NCBI RefSeq assembly: GCF_001039355.2
Contig: NW_019775882.1
Span: 1-57,042 of the forward strand
DNA: 57,042 bases
Direction of reading: 5' to 3'
Source: Lingula anatina
Lineage: Eukaryota; Brachiopoda; Lingulata; Lingulida; Lingulidae
The position numbers were made by a program, and so were the translations under genes. Under the pieces are notes generated by a model. That model was not told the origin of the DNA and ran no database searches. It worked only from the letters and a program-made list of their open reading frames with translations. Positions 1-10,635 of the stretch are shown piece by piece. Numbering within the stretch: the stretch's first letter is position 1; each line of letters starts with the position of its first letter.

Positions 1-105
1 TAGTTCTGAGCCTTAAAGATCAGATCTTCCAACTGTTGGCACAACTCTTTGAACGAAGGGCGAAAAGCCGGTGGCTCTCTCCAACAGCGGTACATGATGA
101 GGTAC
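1..105 (-). CDS. RTK exon 13: end of kinase C-lobe, runs off the window
   Basis: Phase 2 in. It contains the C-lobe signature [15 protein letters not shown] followed by [16 protein letters not shown]. Two bases (TA) remain at the edge, so the stop or further residues lie outside. Confidence 0.93.
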
Positions 106-3100
106 CTGGTACAAAGTAAGATGGAGGGTAGTTTGGTACATTTAAATGTTTGTTTGTCCTTTAAGACATTAAGGCCTCTAGGATATTACAAATACGTCTA
201 AAACACGATTTTTAGTTTTTTATACGTTAGAAATAATCAATATTGTATCTAATACTCAATTAAGTTATATTTGTGAAACACGGACTAAAATATACATTTG
301 GACGAGTTTTTCTACCTGTCCTGACTGGTACGGGTGGCAGGCTTTAGGCTCCGCCTCCGTTGTCAAGCACCGTCACTATGTTACGCGTGCCCTGGCAGCT
401 CATAAGTCTTACGTCAGCTAAGCAGAACACAGTTATATACACAGTCATGGGAAGAAAGAAAGTTGCGAGAAAACGGATGAGCGAGGAAAGCAAGAGAATT
501 TTGAAAGAGTGCTTCTGGTGGATGGAGAAACCCCGCATGTCATGAAGGGGCGTCTTCGCGTATGCAGGGAGCCAGCGCTCGGAAAATATTGAAGGACGAT
601 TTATCGTAGAGCTCCGACAGCGGGGTTGTCAGAAAAAATTGTTAGGCAATCATTTTATTCACAATAAAGATTGTAACAGCAAGCAAGTTTATAAGTAATA
701 TTGCCACTTAAAACATTTTCAAATTCGCATATTACGGTCTTGGCACTCTGTGGCATCATGGCTGATACGTACCCACATTCGGCCATTTCTCGGAGTAATT
801 CTTTCTTTGCTTTCTCAATTTTCGCGTCTTGGTGTGTAGAGCGGCGTCGACGCACGACGGGTGGCATTGTCCTCTGCTTGCACCTCAAGTAATTTTCTTT
901 TTGTTTGTTAGCGCTTCCTAAGACACTTCCTAGACAGTGCACAATCTCCTACTGCGTCAGGCACAATTATGATTAATTACGTCAGTGAAACGAGAGTAGG
1001 TAGACCTACTCAGCTGTTAATCATTTCTCAGGGTAGAGCGGCTTTCGAAGTGCGAATAAGTTTGCGTACAAAAGTAAGATTTTCAGAGCGCTGAAGTTAG
1101 AGTCTAGTTTCTAGTTTCCAGTTTCGTTTTTCAAAAACGAACCTGGCAACCAGAAACTAGTGTCGTTTCTCAAAAACGATTCTGGCATCCAGAAACTAGT
1201 GTAGTTTTTTCGAAATCGATTCTGGCAACTAGAAACTAGTGTCGTTTTTCAAAAACGATTCTAAGAACCAAGAATTGTTTTTGTGGAGAGAAACAGGGGT
1301 GGGCAGAGGGAGAGGCAAGTTTAAGTGGGGGTGGGGGTGGGGGAATAAGGGTGAGGTTGAAGAGGGGGAAGGGGCCCCCGGGGGCCTCCCTTTGTAGTCT
1401 AAAGTGTAATTTTTAATTTTAATGAATTTTTCAAAAAACTATTCTGATGCCCAGAGACCAGTGTCGTTTTTTGAAAAACGATTCTGGCAACCAGAAACTA
1501 GTGTCGTTTTTCAAAAACAATTCTGAGAATCCAGAATCGTTTTTGTGGAGATAAACAGGGGTGGGCAGAGGGAATGGCAAGTTTAGGTGGGGGTGGGGGA
1601 AGGGCCCCCCGGGGACTCCCTTTGTAGTATGAAGTGTAATTTTTAATTTTATTGAATTTTTCAAAAACGATTCTGATGCCCAAAGACTAGTGTCTTTTTT
1701 TGAAAAACGATTCTGGCAACCAGAAACCAGTGTCGTTTTTTGAAAAACGATTCTGGCAACCAGAAAACAGTGTCGTTTTTTAAAAAAGATTCTGAGAAGC
1801 CAGAATCGTTTTTGTGGAGAGAAACAGGGGTAGGCAGAGGGAGAGGCAACCAGCGGTCTGATGCCCAGAAACCAGTGTCATTTTTTGAAGAACGATTCTG
1901 GCAACCAGAAACTAGTGTCGTTTTTTAAAAATGATTTTGAGGAGCCAGAAACGTTTTTTTTTTGCGGAGAGAAACAGGGGTGGGCAAAGGTATTCAGGGA
2001 GTTTATAATAAAAAAATAAAAATAAAAAATGAATAAACGTAACTCTGAATACCTACGCTGTGAAAGCTGCCTGATCGTGCTGATGCGGATCAGCGACCAC
2101 ACGAGCGAGAGAGGCGTTATATTCAGCACAGCTTCCTCGGTGAAGGCTACCTGTACGCTGTAGGCAATAATCGGTGACCGTCTCGATCCCAGCGCACGTC
2201 AAGGAGACACCGTAAGACCCTGCCCAGTTTTCGCGGTGAGGTTTACCTAGTCGCGGTATACGCTCACCGCTGCTTGCTTCTCCCTCCGTCCACCCCTGTT
2301 TCCCTCCACAGAAACGATTCTGGCTTCTCAGAATGGTTTTTGAAAAACGATACTGGTTTCTGGTTGCCAGCATCGTTCCTCAAAAAACGACACTGGTCTC
2401 TGGGCATCAGAATTGTTTTTGAAAAAATCAATAAAATTAAAAATAATACCTCAAACTACTAAGGGAGGCCCCGGGGGTCCCTTTCCCCTCTTCAACCTCA
2501 CCCTTATTCCCCCACCCCCACTTAAACTCCATTCCTGGCTTCCACTGTGCAGGCTGTGCAGGTAGCGGCGGTCAACTCGGCCTCCCAGCGCGGCGAGGAA
2601 AGACCGTAACACTGTAAACACCCTGTCCAGCTTCTGCGATGCGAGTTGCCCGTACCACGTAGGCAATAATCGGCGACCGTCTCGGTCTCAGCGCACGTCG
2701 ACAAGATACCGTAAAACCCTACCCGGCTTTCGCGGTGAGGGTTATCAATCGCGGTACACGCACACCGCTTGTTGCCTCTTCCTCTGCCCACCCCTGATTC
2801 TCTTCCCAAAAACGATTCTGGCTTCTCATTTTCTGGCATCTAGATAGAAACAAACAACCCAATTTTAACACGTAATGGTGTATAGACCTTCCCGATCAAT
2901 AAGATGATAACAGGTAAGGTGGAGGTGCAATTAATTTGCTAAATTAGGTCCAATTACCTGAGCCAAATGGTTTATGAGCGATTTCTCAGCTTTGAAGATT
3001 GATATCATAGTCTAAACTTCAATCCCCATATCTCATTCTTTAACTGTCAGATTGACATTGATGTGTCTGTGTTTCAGTATAATATCTAGTCGACTGAGTC

Positions 3101-5022
3101 TTGATTTTTGGATTGACCTTTTATTTTTGAAGTTATTAATACTGAAATTGGAAGGTCCATATATATTTCGTAAAATTCACGTTTTATCAAAATAAAATCA
3201 AAAGTAAAAATAATAAGAGAATATCCTGACAGAGTTTACTGGTTTTTGTGCTAACCTTTAGATAGCTATTTCAATCGTATTAATAGGGCTTTTTGTATAA
3301 GAGAAAATCTTGATTGAAAAAATGACAATTTTAGCCCCAAAACGCTGATATTACGTCACTCGTGTTACACTGTGACTACATGTACAAACTTTGGAAAATT
3401 GTTTTGCTTGCTAGACCATATCCTTTAGTTAATGGGAAATTTCTTTAGCTGCATTAGTTTTGGACTTTTTCGTTAATATCCTAGAGGCCTTAACAGACAC
3501 AGAGAGAATACAAAAAGTACAAAGTGAGAGAGATGGGTACTTACACCTCATGTGTACAGTGTTTAGGTCTCATCATACGGTAACCATTCTCCAGTTGTTG
3601 TCTTAGTATCATACTGGAGATACCTGGGTACGGAGTGCAACCTGGGCAGGGAATCGGAATTTTTATTTAGACGACAATTTCATTCTACTCATGTGAATAC
3701 TTACATGTATTTTATCTATTCATTTTGAGGAATACTTGTTTGCAGTTCACCAATTATACTTTTTACTTACTTATTACTGTTTTGAAAGAAAGAATTGTGA
3801 GCAAAGCATAATTTTTACGTTTACTCTACTTGCTGTTAAGTCTTTAAAAAGAGGATATATATACCCAAAGTCACTATCTCCCACATAAGAATACCAAAAG
3901 ACCACACATCGCTGTGGGTGGTGTAGACGCTGTCCTTGATTGATTCAAGTGCCATCCAGCGGAGAGGTAGGAATCCCTAATGAAACCACAGGGGTTGTTG
4001 AAAACGTTTATGCTTTAACTTAATTGAATGAAAAACCACATCACGTGTCCAAGTTATTCATTGACCTTGTGAATCTTTTTAAATCAAGTTCAGTACTAAT
4101 TTATAAAGTTAAGTAAAGATGATGATAATATACTCTAGGTGCTAATCCAGTAACATAAATCTGACATATTAGCCGGTGTATTAACCAAAACTAAGAATGT
4201 TATGAATATATAATTGTGTAGTACAGTACAACGTACCTGTGACCGGCTCTCGTATTCTCGAATCAGACTAACGTCGCGCGCCAAACCGAAATCTGATATC
4301 TTACAAGTGAAATGTTCGTCCACGAGCACATTGCGGGTTGCCAGGTCTCGGTGGAGATACTATAAAAATAATACACGGCTAACATAATCAAAGGTCATCA
4401 CAATATCACGACACATGTTGAATTTCATCAATTAACAGCTAACAAATGTGTATGGAAAGTATTTTCAGTTTTAATTATATTGTTTAAATACATTATTCTC
4501 ATTTAAAAGGTATAGTCATTAAACTAGTATTGTAAGTAGCAGCATTTTGTCCTCAAAACATTCTACTAGTCCCCCTTGGAAAATTATCATTTGAATCTTA
4601 TATAACCTGAGCCTAAATTTTAATATGTTAGCTGGATTGGGAATGCTTCCTCCCAGAAAACAACTTACTGTACCAAATGCCAACCATAGAAATGTTACCC
4701 AAACATCTTCCTACTAGACGACATTAAAAAAAAATTGATTCTTAAAAATTAACGAAAAGTGGCAATTTACCCCCAGTTCCGCTAAATGTGTCATCCCACA
4801 AGCTACCTCATAGGCAAACCTAAGAACTTGTTGTGCTGTAAACTTGCTACAGCCGTATATGTTACTGTAGTATGTGTTTCCCCGACCATTCCATAAAACA
4901 CGCTGCAGGCTGCCCATTGTCTGGTACTCCATCACGATAAACAGAGGGTCTGGGAGAGATAAGAGTACGTTTAAATTAAAAAGCTACAGTGTGCAGTTGT
5001 ATACAACCGTACTTACAGTTTA

Positions 5023-5059
<37 letters not shown>

Positions 5060-8000
5060 TGTGTGTTTGCTGTTTATCCATTTTTAACATTTCAACTGAG
5101 AAAGATAAATGACATATATGTGCCCAGAGTAATATACATGTACTAACCCAAATGGCACTACACAGTATTGGGTGATTTATGTTTTCTAAAACAAATACCA
5201 TACAAAATAATCAGGTATACCTTCTTTGGAGGATGTAGCTATTAAAGGAACAATATTTTTGTGCGCCGGTATATTTTTCAGTGTCTCCATTTCTATTTTG
5301 AAATCTTCTTTTTCTTTGAACATTGTATTTCCTAAAACGACAATTTAAAAAATCACATAAGAAATCGATGCATTAAATTTTGTATTTATATCTCACATTG
5401 GATTTAAAAACAATTGGCATGATGCATGTTTGTCAAATACATGTACATTTATACTAGTCTATAACTTTTAATATAATCTTTCAACTGCAGTACGGTTTTA
5501 GGTTTTCAAAACAAAAAAGTCAAGACATGTTATAACTGTTATGTCATCCTGGAAAAAAATATTTTCTACACCAAAGCGTCTCATTTACCTTTCAAAATTT
5601 TAACGGCCACAGTTTTCACTTTTTCCTCGACCTCCATGTAGCCTTTCCATACCTCTCCGAACTGACCCTCGCCCAGTTTGCAGGAACGATCGAACTGGAG
5701 CTCCTGGATTGAGATTTCCCCAGCGACTGGCTCCGACGAGGTGTTTTCAGTACTTGCAGGGTTGCCAGCGTCATGTACCGGAGGTTCCAGCTTGGGCAAA
5801 AATACGTAAACAAAATGACAAAAACAGTTGACTTTCATTAAGATACAGTGTATGGCCATTTTAAGAATCTAAATTACCAGTTGGCAGTTGGCAGATTGAA
5901 GATAAATAACAACTTACTGTACACAGAGAAATAATAGTTTATTCAAAGTTCAGCGGTTATAGCGTAATGGAACATGATGAAATATTAGTCCGTTGTACAT
6001 TACATCTGTAACACTCGCGAGTTAATTACGGTGTGTAAAATGACTGATTAGTAGCATATTTAATGGTTTACCCCTTGTAGTTCCACGTCTTCTGGGTCCT
6101 GGTACGGTGGTCTTCTCCTTTTCTTTCTTGCCTGATAGTGCTAAACATTCAAATATAGCGTTATTTTCGGGTTAATAAGTGATTCAACGGATTTAGAGGG
6201 TGGTCGGGGGGGGGGGGGGTACTGACCCCCTTTCGGTTTCTGAAAAAATATATTCCACCAATATATCTTAAAATTATAATTTTGACTATCTAGTTCTAAA
6301 CCATATGAAATGGCACCGAGGCTTAACGTGTGCTTCTTTCCAGTTATTCACGTAACAGTATGTAGTATGGGATATGTAGGCAACATGCGTAAATTATTCG
6401 AGAATTCCTTAACATCAGACATGCCAAAAACACTTATACTTACATCACTTCTTCGGCTGTTTGTCCGAGTGTTTAACCTTGACAAATGTTCTGCTAAATA
6501 AACAAATGATCTGTATGGCGATCAACTTTTAGGACTCATTTAAAATGCATATTGAGTAAATGTGACACTTAATCTAGTCTCCTGTAATTTCGTGGTGTGA
6601 AGTATGGGTGCATATGTTTTAAAATTAAATTGATTGTAAACATATACTAGTTTGAGTTTATTGAATCAATTATTGAAAAATTATAATAACAATTTACCAA
6701 TTTGTATTTTTTTTAAAATTATCTTTCTACCTTTTTACACAGCTTATTAAAATGGCCCATATATTGTTTGAAAATGTGTTGTATATCTGATATAGATACA
6801 TTGTACGATTAGGTTAAAATGAGCCGATGAGAGGAGAGATAAATTTGATCAGAGAAAAATAAGAAGAATGTCTATACCTCTAGAGGCCTTTTTTCTTCGG
6901 TTGTATACGATGATAAAAGTGATAAGAGGTCCAAGCAAAAGAGAGATAACAAACAGCAATATGTACCAAAAATGAAAATATTCAGAGTTCACTTGGCTCC
7001 CTGGAACAATTCTGATCCATTTGGTTGGTTTTGGAATATCCGTCGAATTAACTGTATGAAAATAAAAAGACCGATAAAGTAAAAGCCATTTTGTTCTTAC
7101 CAGATAGACACGTATTTTACTAACAATTTTGTGAGTTAACAAAAGCATGACCTTTATATACAATAACAACATTTTTACTTCTATACTAGCATATGATAAG
7201 GCGAAAAACCTCGACTAGGCTGGTTGCCCATTTCTGGATATTAAAATTGTTTAGTTTAAAACGCATGAAGTAGCGAATCTCAACTTACTTAATTTATCAC
7301 TATGGTAAGAAAGAAATACTTCACTTCGGATGTCTGATGATCCACACTGATAGTGTCTTTCACTTGAAACCTTTCTCACATTAATCTTGGCGGAAAAACT
7401 TTGGCATAGACTTGGGTTTAAGCTGTTGCATTTGAGATCTTTAGCACTGGTGACGTTGAACGGTTTCCCATTCCTATACCACAGTATGTCGTGGGCGGCA
7501 TGTTCCCCTGGGTACAAGTAGCTTGTGACACACTCTAAGATAATGCTGGTTGAAGTGACGGCCTTTTGAGAAATGTGGACTGAGGTAGGAGGAACTGGAA
7601 ACCGCAAGTAATGAAATTTGATGCGTTGATTGGAAGATGAACAAACCTTGCACACAATTATCACCAGCTAAAAAAACACGAGACATGTATCAACCCCAAC
7701 TTACAGTATCGTCTGCACTTTAAACACATTGTCAAACGTTTGTACACAAATATTGTATGTGTTGCGTTATATACTATGTCTATAAACGTTCCACAATAAA
7801 CTATACAAAAGTCAAAATCGGTTGTCTTTAAATAAAATTTGATCATTTTGTTGGTCATATACCTATCACCCGAACAGTCTGATATTCCTCTGAGGTGGCA
7901 GACTTTCCTACGCCAATGAGTTTAACAGAACATGTGTAGTTGCCCCCGTCACAGTAGCTGGCATTAGATATTCGTATCAGACAGTTTATTGTGATTAGAT

Positions 8001-8778
8001 CGGACCGATTCCAAGTATATGTCACTGAAATGTTTCTTTTGCTAAAATCATTCAAAGATTTTGTTTTAATATAACCAGCTATCTGAAACTTGTAGATGGA
8101 CCGCATATCTGTACTGTTCAGCGGGTTAACTTTCTTCCAGGTGACAGTAAACCCAACGGAAGGCGCCATGGAAAAATTGCACCAAATTGAAAACGAATCG
8201 CCTTCGTCTATCGTTTGCAAAGAGGGAGCATTTTCTGGCAGAAATTCTGAAATGAAAGTGGTGTGATGAAATGACAGTTTATGGTGATAAGACGATATGC
8301 TTCCAACCCCCCTCATCCCGAAATGTGTATAAACACTCGACTACTTTCACGCATATATACTCGTAAACTCACAAAAACGCCCATCTTTACATCATAACAT
8401 TTACACCCACGTTACTGAAATCCAATCATTGTGTATAATAGTATGCTACAGCCTATTCCTTTCCATGTGGGGTCTAACAAGTGATTGGTGAATATGAGCA
8501 ATGCAAAAATTGTTCACTCAAAGAGGTGCAGCACACTAAAAACATACGCATTATAGATATCTGAATTTATCATATTTACGAATCAATATAGACCTACCTT
8601 CCATAATCCCATAGGTAGGGACTATCAACATTATAACCCCAAAAATTAATATGGTAGTTTTCCTGTGGAATGCCATCTTAGCGTGAAGCATATTTAACTT
8701 CGTATTACTATTTTTGCAAAATGATGAACATATTTTAGCCGCCGTATTACTGCTTGTGAATTTGTTTACGCCATCCAT
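1..8778 (-). CDS. Ig-domain receptor tyrosine kinase, 13 exons, C-terminal end cut by window edge
   Basis: Type I membrane receptor expected to bind an extracellular ligand and phosphorylate tyrosines in the cytoplasm. Exons (minus strand, 5' to 3'): 8676-8598, 8246-7863, 7594-7289, 7051-6878, 6493-6444, 6140-6072, 5790-5589, 5331-5221, 4949-4771, 4359-4237, 3976-3865, 3641-3545, 105-1. All junctions are GT-AG and every phase agrees, giving about 663 residues. Order: signal peptide (about 1-23), Ig1, Ig2, membrane helix, juxtamembrane, kinase. Kinase landmarks: glycine loop LGEGQFG (about 393-399), VAVK lysine (about 418), HRDLATRN (HRD aspartate about 523), DFG (about 541) and the RTK-type P+1 segment [10 protein letters not shown]. 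All catalytic residues are present. The window ends two bases into the codon after AQN; those bases (TA) fit either a stop or Tyr. The subfamily is unresolved: it looks like FGFR or Cad96Ca-type invertebrate RTKs. Confidence 0.9.
169..3493 (+). mobile_element. TTAA-flanked TIR transposon filling the RTK intron (Kolobok-like, non-autonomous)
   Basis: The ends are perfect 20-base inverted repeats that include the TTAA: TTAAGGCCTCTAGGATATTA at 169-188 and its complement at 3474-3493. The left 400 bases and the right 200 bases are diverged relatives of the copies at 14595, 30292, 34621 and 35099. A small ORF at 447-545 starts MGRKKVARK, like the MGKRKVRVK start in the other copies. No full transposase remains. 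The middle is a block of sub-repeats (1085-2850). Kolobok and piggyBac both use TTAA; the superfamily call is inference. Confidence 0.85.
1085..2850. repeat. Composite minisatellite inside the intron transposon
   Basis: Repeated 45-60 base units built on AAAAACGATTCTGGCAACCA and a GTGTCGTTTTTCAAAAACGA spacer run from about 1100 to 1990. A longer unit with a G-rich stretch (GGGGTGGGCAGAGGG, then a run of GGGGTGGG) recurs near 1290, 1550 and 1830. The unit reappears on the opposite strand at 2290-2420 and 2800-2850, so the block is an imperfect large inverted repeat. A 160-base GC-rich piece at about 2130-2290 is duplicated at about 2620-2790. No gene is seen. Confidence 0.75.
3545..3641 (-). 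CDS. RTK exon 12: kinase C-lobe
   Basis: 97 bases, phase 1 in and 2 out, reading [11 protein letters not shown] then [13 protein letters not shown]. The acceptor GCCCAG|GTTGCA restores the TLGG-x-TPYPG motif across the junction with exon 11. The following intron (3544-106) is almost entirely a transposon. Confidence 0.92.
3865..3976 (-). CDS. RTK exon 11: P+1 loop and alpha-F helix
   Basis: 112 bases, phase 0 in and 1 out. It contains [10 protein letters not shown] and [16 protein letters not shown], both diagnostic for receptor tyrosine kinases. The donor is TTGG|GTATAT. Confidence 0.95.
4237..4359 (-). CDS. RTK exon 10: catalytic loop and DFG
   Basis: 123 bases, phase 0 at both ends. It carries [11 protein letters not shown] and [10 protein letters not shown], the catalytic and magnesium-binding loops of an active tyrosine kinase. 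The activation loop IREYESRSQ holds a single tyrosine rather than the YY pair of FGF receptors. Confidence 0.95.
4771..4949 (-). CDS. RTK exon 9: hinge and alpha-E helix
   Basis: 179 bases, phase 1 in and 0 out. The hinge reads [14 protein letters not shown], with valine at the gatekeeper position. A short kinase insert ([10 protein letters not shown]) and the helix [16 protein letters not shown] follow. A paired tyrosine in the insert could be a docking site. Confidence 0.92.
5026..5067. repeat. (GT)n microsatellite
   Basis: About 40 bases of GT dinucleotide with one GA interruption, in an intron of the RTK gene. Confidence 0.95.
5221..5331 (-). CDS. RTK exon 8: kinase alpha-C helix
   Basis: 111 bases, phase 1 in and out. 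It contains [20 protein letters not shown], where the glutamate of the alpha-C helix and the H-x-N-I-V turn typical of receptor kinases are visible. It ends at AAG|GTATAC. Confidence 0.9.
5589..5790 (-). CDS. RTK exon 7: start of kinase N-lobe, ATP-binding site
   Basis: 202 bases, phase 0 in and 1 out. It carries the glycine-rich loop [12 protein letters not shown] and the ATP-anchoring lysine in TVAVKILK. The first 35 or so residues are linker. The acceptor is GCCCAAG|CTGGAA and the donor GAAAG|GTAAAT. Confidence 0.93.
6072..6140 (-). CDS. RTK exon 6: juxtamembrane
   Basis: 69 bases, phase 0 at both ends, 23 residues with a basic run (RKKRRR) and one tyrosine in an acidic setting ([11 protein letters not shown]), a plausible juxtamembrane phosphorylation site. 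Only this frame joins the kinase exon at 5790 correctly; the other two frames lead to a stop or to the wrong kinase frame. Confidence 0.78.
6444..6493 (-). CDS. RTK exon 5: 50-base juxtamembrane micro-exon
   Basis: Too short to be seen as an open frame by length alone. It was found because exon 4 leaves phase 1 while exon 6 must be read in phase 0. Between TTTAG| at 6494 and |GTAAGT at 6443 there are exactly two bases plus 16 codons, which makes that change (basic peptide [17 protein letters not shown]). Confidence 0.8.
6878..7051 (-). CDS. RTK exon 4: transmembrane segment
   Basis: 174 bases, phase 1 in and out. A short stalk precedes a hydrophobic helix ([20 protein letters not shown]) and a basic stop-transfer stretch ([10 protein letters not shown]). 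The acceptor CATACAG|TTAATT and donor AGAG|GTATAG are both good. Confidence 0.9.
7289..7594 (-). CDS. RTK exon 3: second Ig-like domain with four cysteines
   Basis: 306 bases, phase 1 at both ends. The B-strand cysteine is in ILECVTS, a W-Y-x-NG turn ([10 protein letters not shown]) follows, then an additional pair (LKCNSL and SLCQSF), then the F-strand cysteine (HYQCGSS). The same four-cysteine layout occurs in the second Ig domain of the plus-strand gene at 28751-29050. Confidence 0.88.
7863..8246 (-). CDS. RTK exon 2: first Ig-like domain
   Basis: 384 bases, phase 1 at both ends, the usual setting for a shuffled Ig exon. It has a B-strand cysteine (SIWCNF), a core tryptophan (VTWKK) and an F-strand GGNYTC motif, plus two extra cysteines (INCLI, SYCDG) and several N-glycosylation sites (NFS, NIS, NRS, NAS, NYT). 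The acceptor is TTTCAG|AATTTC and the donor ATAG|GTATAT. Confidence 0.88.
8598..8778 (-). CDS. RTK exon 1: signal peptide
   Basis: The frame is open from an ATG at 8778, with further in-frame ATGs at 8691 and 8676. I favour 8676 because it gives a classical signal peptide, [20 protein letters not shown], followed by TYG. The longer form would put a 34-residue polar leader in front of the hydrophobic core. The donor is AAG|GTAGGT after 8598, leaving phase 1, which matches the next exon. Confidence 0.75.
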
Positions 8779-9524
8779 GTTCTATTTTTAAATCGTGTGT
8801 TAATAGGAGCGACAAGTGATCGCACTATTCAAAACGAAAACTACCTACCCTAGAGAAGTTTTCGTTGAATCATACTTTCACTTTAATAGGTTAGGCTTTC
8901 AAAGCTTTCAAATATTATTTAATCTGGCTCCAGTGGAGTTTTTTTAATGGCCCGTCATTTATATATAGATATATGTATATGAATGTCATTGATGAATATT
9001 TTGTATTGCATTAACTTTGAAATGTATAAACTGCGGCTTCAATCGTTAGTAAATTGAGAAAGTGCTACCTGGGGGAAAACGCGTTCTCTGTCGAACTAAC
9101 ACACTGAATTCTTATACACCTGTTTTATATTCAAAATAAATCTGTAAATGTTTAGTTGAAAGAAAGTCTAATGGCCATCAACATGACTCATCCTTATGAC
9201 AATGTTTTTTCAATTGTTCTGTTTTTACAGTGAGTCATTAGTGAAGTTGAAAGTAAAATAAAAAATAAAGGCCTTCCTATAAAAAGTGGTTTATTTTCTT
9301 TTAAGAAACCTCTGCAGGTGCTTCGTGGAGTTATTTCAACATAGCTGCATAAACATGTGCATTTTGTTGCTGTATGTTCTACCATCTTCAAATGATGAAC
9401 AATTTCTCTCTCCTATTCCCACATTCAAAGAGGACACATTTTGACTGTTTTAACTAGTTACATTATTTTTAAATTAAAACAGTTCCAAATTTTGTTTATA
9501 AGTATGGAACTGTGCCATATTTAC

Positions 9525-10060
9525 AAATCATTCACCAAGTACCAGTTTTGTTCTCAAAATTTAAAAGATTTTGGTTTTAATTTATGAAAAATCCATAAAA
9601 TATGACCTCTTGTGATCTTTGACCCTTTATCAATGACCCTTGAGTTGTTGTCATGCATTAATAATATATGAAATTGATGTCCCTTCTCTTACCCCCATAG
9701 GGATATATAATGCACTGATAACTTTAACCATATTGATGAAGTATGCATTTTTTCTCCCCCACCCCCACTTTCAAGAGGATATATTTTGACCGTTAGGTTT
9801 ACGTTCTTTTATTTAATTTTCTAAAATTAGACAGCCGATGCTCCAAATTTCTTTCGCAAGCATAATATCATACTTTGTTAAAAACCATTCACTAAATATC
9901 ATATTCTTACTTATACAATAAAAAAAAAACTTTCTGGTTTTAATTTATGAAAAATCCCCATAAATGACCTCGTGGCCTTTCAACCCATTATCAGTGACTC
10001 TTGACTAATTGCAATACATTCGTGACTTTTGATATTATTGTCCATTAAAGGGATTTTCTA
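9525..10060. repeat. Dispersed repeat, two adjacent copies
   Basis: Shared core GGTTTTAATTTATGAAAAAT followed by a CC-rich stretch and ATGACCTC, preceded by a CATTCACCAAGTACC-type segment. Copies lie at about 9525-9785 and 9865-10060, and a third at 11560-11830 on the far side of the palindromic MITE. Confidence 0.7.
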
Positions 10061-10635
10061 GCGTCAGTGGCGACTTTATCAACGGGGGTGGTGTACTATT
10101 TTAAAGCAATTTTTCCTCCTGGGACACTATGACCTTACGTACCAGGTCATTAATATACAGGCAGAATTCTTGTGTAATAAAGTCATTATCTAAACAAAGA
10201 AAACCATTATATTCACACTGCTTTAAGAGGTCTCAATTTGAAAGATTTGATAAACTAGAAAAGGGGGCTTGGGTAGCATTGCTCACCTGTCGTGTTCAAA
10301 GCAGGTTTCTCAAGTAATGCAGTTAATGTGCTTACAAAAAGAGTTTTAATTTGTCACTGCTGTGTTTTTTATTAAAATTACTTTTTCTACTGTTGTCTTG
10401 ATTATGTTTGAAGAGACTATGAAATACTTTTTCAGCTTTTATAATTTCTGCAAAAAAGTAAAGAAATTCATAAATAAATTGATTCAACCATAATTATCCA
10501 ATTAAACAAAAAAAATGTTAACCAAGTTCACTCAGCTTTAATGCTACTGGAAGGGGAGGGGTAATAATCACCAATAGCTTACCAGTTTTTATCCTTAGTT
10601 TTCATAATTGGAAATAGTTTGAAAACCGGCAATAA

